Made by a program: the position numbers and the translations under genes
Source: an uncultured Sutterella sp.
GTDB lineage: Bacteria; Pseudomonadota; Gammaproteobacteria; Burkholderiales; Burkholderiaceae_F
Length of the DNA stretch: 7,920 bases
Reading direction: 5' to 3'
NCBI GenBank assembly: GCA_900553105.1
Contig: USCE01000055.1
Location: 1 to 7,920 of the forward strand
The notes under the pieces: generated by a model
Told to the model about the DNA's origin: nothing
The model's input: only the letters and a program-made list of their open reading frames with translations
The model's database searches: none
Part shown: positions 5,412 through 7,920 of the stretch, piece after piece
How the letters are laid out: the number at the start of each line of letters is the position of its first letter
Position numbering within the stretch: position 1 is the first letter of the stretch

Positions 5412-6644
5412 ATGCCCAAAACCGTTCTTCAAGTTATTCTGCTTACCGTCATTGTTCAAAGTGCTTGTTTAGCCAACCGTGTCACCTGCTCGCTTGACGC
5501 ACTCTACGAACATGCCACGGCCCTTGAAGTCGGGATCATGATGGCGCTCTTTGCCTTGGTGCCGGCGCTTGCAGCCATTCGTGCCGGCCTTTGGATCGAT
5601 GCAGTAGGACCCCGAAAACCGATTCTTTTCGGAATTTCTTTAGTCACTGCAGCGCTCTTTATCCCTATTGTCTTTACTACGCAAACCTTCGGTCTCTGGC
5701 CGCTTTACCTCACCTGCACCTTAAACGGCTTTGCGATCATGTTTGTCTACATGTCAATTCAGCAGCTCGTGGGGCACCTCTCTACGGTGAAAAACCGTAC
5801 GACAAATTTTGCGTATTTAGCCTTGGGTCAGTCGACCGCCAACCTCTTGGCTCCGATTGTTGCCGGTCAATTTATCGACCGAACGGGGATGGCCTCGGCG
5901 TTTTGGTTTGCTGCAAGCCTTGCTATTTTGGCTTTAATCGCCTTTACACTTTTGATTCGTCCATCATTGCCTGCCGGCTGGGGCGCTCCAAAACTTGTCA
6001 ATCGCAAAGGGAACTTTGAACTTTTAGGTATCCCACATGTCAGAAACGTATTGGTGGCAAGCTCCTTTATGTCGATGGCGTGGGACTTACAAGGTTTCAT
6101 GATTCCGGTCTACGGCACTGCCATCGGATTAAGTGCCAGTGAAGTGGGTTGGATTTTAGGGGTCTTTGCCAGTGCCACATTCTTTGTACGACTTTTAATG
6201 CCGCTTATTGCCAAACACTTAACTGAGTGGCAAACGATTACCGCGGCCTTTGCGTTCGGCGCATTGGCCTACGCCTTATTCCCCATTTTTGAAAATTTCT
6301 ACACCCTTGCGGCCATTGCATTTTTATTAGGTCTGGCTTTAGGCTCTTCTCAACCGAATGTGATGACGCTCATTCATACAGAGTCGCCTGCCGGCAGAAC
6401 CGGTGAAGCGCTCGGGCTTCGAACAATGTTACTGAACATCTGCCACACAACACTTCCGGTTATCTTCGGGGCAGCGGGCAATGTTATCGGGGCAGGCGCC
6501 GTGTTTTACATCGTCGCAGGCATCATGGGCGGCGTTTCCGTCTTCACATCTAAGTGTGAAAAACAATCCGCCAGTCGCTCCAGCCGACGCGTTGTCAAAG
6601 AGCTTGACGAAGAACGAAAAAACGCGAGCGACTCCGACTCTTAA
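5412..6644 (+). CDS. Major facilitator superfamily (MFS) transporter, substrate unknown
   Basis: This 410-aa inner-membrane protein has about 12 hydrophobic segments and the usual MFS length. The loop after the second helix carries motif A as GLWIDAVGPRK (59-69), with Gly59, Asp63, Gly66 and Arg68 all in place; other cues are GQFIDRTGMASAFW near helix 5/6 and the central loop (about 195-215). The last helix is followed by a charged, Ser-rich cytoplasmic tail of about 30 residues (SKCEKQ to DSDS). The sequence gives no reliable substrate; a drug/metabolite efflux or organic-anion role is equally possible. The start is ATG 5412 (MPKTVLQV). An upstream in-frame TTG at 5385 lies inside the terminator stem, and another TTG at 5403 is possible. 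None has a Shine-Dalgarno sequence, so translation is either weak or leaderless. It converges on the Ppx/GppA gene 36 nt away, whose terminator overlaps the tail codons. A frame with intact helices makes a live gene likely. Confidence 0.88.
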   Translation: MPKTVLQVILLTVIVQSACLANRVTCSLDALYEHATALEVGIMMALFALVPALAAIRAGLWIDAVGPRKPILFGISLVTAALFIPIVFTTQTFGLWPLYLTCTLNGFAIMFVYMSIQQLVGHLSTVKNRTTNFAYLALGQSTANLLAPIVAGQFIDRTGMASAFWFAASLAILALIAFTLLIRPSLPAGWGAPKLVNRKGNFELLGIPHVRNVLVASSFMSMAWDLQGFMIPVYGTAIGLSASEVGWILGVFASATFFVRLLMPLIAKHLTEWQTITAAFAFGALAYALFPIFENFYTLAAIAFLLGLALGSSQPNVMTLIHTESPAGRTGEALGLRTMLLNICHTTLPVIFGAAGNVIGAGAVFYIVAGIMGGVSVFTSKCEKQSASRSSRRVVKELDEERKNASDSDS

Positions 6645-6663
6645 TTATCGAAATCGCTCGCGT
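6617..6663 (-). terminator. Rho-independent terminator of the Ppx/GppA gene, inside the transporter 3' end
   Basis: On the minus strand ACGCGAGCGA (6663-6654) pairs perfectly with TCGCTCGCGT (6631-6622) around a 22-nt loop that can pair further (CGA/TCG), followed by TTTTTT (6622-6617). The stem starts 18 nt beyond the phosphatase stop. No T-run follows on the plus strand, so it serves the minus-strand gene only. Confidence 0.8.
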
Positions 6664-6680
6664 CTGCAAAGCACTATACC

Positions 6681-7920
6681 TTAATCGTGTACAAGCTCGA
6701 TATGCCGCTCAGCAATCTCAAAACGCACCTCAATGTTGCGTCCTAAGAGTTTTTTGACTTGTTTTTTGATTTTTTCCACCGAGGCGGTCTCAAGGGGCGA
6801 GGCTTCTTTGAGCTCCACGTCAAGCACGAGATCTCGATTATTGAGAGCAAGCTTGACATCGCGCACCATTGAGCGATGTGTGCGATCCAAGTTTTCTGCC
6901 ATGAATAGACACAAAGCTGCCCATTTTTGAGCTTCGCTTAACGCATCACCGGCTAAAAAGGCCGGCAAGTCCGAAGAAGGTCTGGAGTGCAAATAAACCA
7001 AACGAGCGATGGTCAACACTTCCTTTTGTGTGAAACCGAGCAAAGGACAGAATCGCACGAGGTAAGCCCCGTGCTGATAGTGCTTGTCGTAGGAAATGGC
7101 AATACCGACATCATGAAGTTTGGCCGCATAGACTAAAAGTTCATCAAGGCCGACTTCTGCGTCAAATAGTCCCAACGCCTGAGCTTGCGAGAAAATGGCG
7201 CCCGAGACGGCTACGAGGTGCTTGGCATGCGCCTTTTCGCAACCGTAGCGCTTGGCCAGTGCCTTGACGCTTTCATTGCGCCAATCATGGCCGGAGTCTT
7301 CCGAGAAGTGGCGCCACGTGTAATCGACCACCTGACCGTCTTGAAGATTATTGTCAGTGATAAAAACATGGGGCAGCTTGAGTGCTTGCATCAGGCTTAA
7401 GAGCACGGCTGCGCCTCCCACAATCACTTCAGCTCGAGCGGGACTTAAACCGGGCAACTTTTGCCGTTCGGCCAGCGTCATCGCCGAGAGCTCTTTGGCA
7501 ATGGCAACCACCTGATCCCGTTTGAGCTTTACGCCTTCTTCGGTGACCTCAAAAGGCTCAGTCCCACTAAACTTAGCCTGAGCCAGTGTCAGCAAAGCCT
7601 GAGCGGTGCCAGAACTGGCCAAAGCGGCCTTGTAGTCCGTTTTCTTGATTTGAGAAAGCGTGTGTTGCATCTTCTCCAATGCCCGTTCTTGCATCCGCTC
7701 AAAAGCGGCCGCATTGATTCGACCGTTTTTGTCCGCACGAACGGCATCGGTTAACATGACGCAGCCGACATTTAAACTTTCTAAAAAGTCGATCTTGTCA
7801 CGGGATGAAACCGACAGCTCGGTACTGCCGCCACCAATATCGATGAAAAGATAGGCATCGCGCGTTTTCGGCAACGCATCCCACACACCGACACGAATCA
7901 ATCGGGCCTCTTCTTCGCCG
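6681..7920 (-). CDS. ppx: Exopolyphosphatase / pppGpp phosphatase family protein (Ppx/GppA), N-terminus cut off
   Basis: Ppx/GppA enzymes release phosphate from the ends of polyphosphate, or convert pppGpp to ppGpp, in the cytoplasm. The 413 residues present begin GEEEARLI, matching the family's ISGxEEARLI segment that holds the proposed catalytic Glu, so about 120 N-terminal residues lie beyond the right edge. Then follow FIDIGGGSTELS (phosphate-binding loop of the ASKHA fold), ASSGTAQA, LPGLSPARAEVIVGGAAVL, and ITDNNLQDGQVVDY, which ends the phosphatase core. The C-terminal part is an HD-like helical domain with KLHDVGIAI and HYQHGAYLV, as in E. coli Ppx (513 aa). Ppx and GppA are hard to separate by eye; the long HD-type C-terminus fits both. 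The stop is TAA at 6681-6683, with its terminator directly after. It converges with the MFS gene. No frameshift is seen. The family is sure, the symbol less so. Confidence 0.93.
   Translation of the reverse strand, partial: GEEEARLIRVGVWDALPKTRDAYLFIDIGGGSTELSVSSRDKIDFLESLNVGCVMLTDAVRADKNGRINAAAFERMQERALEKMQHTLSQIKKTDYKAALASSGTAQALLTLAQAKFSGTEPFEVTEEGVKLKRDQVVAIAKELSAMTLAERQKLPGLSPARAEVIVGGAAVLLSLMQALKLPHVFITDNNLQDGQVVDYTWRHFSEDSGHDWRNESVKALAKRYGCEKAHAKHLVAVSGAIFSQAQALGLFDAEVGLDELLVYAAKLHDVGIAISYDKHYQHGAYLVRFCPLLGFTQKEVLTIARLVYLHSRPSSDLPAFLAGDALSEAQKWAALCLFMAENLDRTHRSMVRDVKLALNNRDLVLDVELKEASPLETASVEKIKKQVKKLLGRNIEVRFEIAERHIELVHD

Overview
The window looks like a core chromosomal region of a proteobacterium. 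EttA, TcdA and Ppx/GppA are all of proteobacterial type, Shine-Dalgarno sites are ordinary (AAGGA/AGGA/GGAG), and base composition is moderate. From general resemblance I would guess a betaproteobacterium, perhaps of the Sutterella/Parasutterella kind, but this is inference without any search. I see no mobile element, CRISPR array, rRNA or tRNA, and no clear sign of an undescribed multi-gene system.

Layout, left to right. Positions 1-2626 hold three closely spaced minus-strand genes. In transcription order they are a small conserved protein of unknown function (2626-2249), a RIO/WaaP-like small kinase with a TTG start (2236-1601), and the ABC-F translation factor EttA (from 1578, C-terminus cut off by the window edge). 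Gaps of 12 and 22 nt suggest one operon. A large hairpin lies just upstream (2654-2699). Next on the minus strand come a single-domain UspA-type stress protein (3170-2736) and a TcdA-like tRNA t6A dehydratase (TTG start at 4030, stop at 3281).

A 382-nt gene-free stretch (4031-4412) separates these from the plus-strand genes. It holds several inverted repeats and probably the control region of a tandem-domain universal stress protein (4413-5312). That gene ends in a strong rho-independent terminator (5358-5397). A 12-helix major facilitator transporter follows (5412-6644), starting only about 15 nt after the terminator and without a visible ribosome-binding site. It converges on a minus-strand Ppx/GppA-type phosphatase whose N-terminus is beyond the right edge (7920-6681). 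The phosphatase terminator lies inside the last codons of the transporter gene.

The genes share a theme of energy and stress status. EttA gates translation according to ATP/ADP, two Usp proteins are of a nucleotide-binding type, and Ppx/GppA acts on polyphosphate or pppGpp. TcdA finishes the t6A tRNA modification. This may be ordinary housekeeping co-location. The most notable points are a TcdA that lacks the C-terminal loop and conserved cysteine of the E. coli enzyme, the transporter start beside a terminator, and structured leaders in front of two genes.
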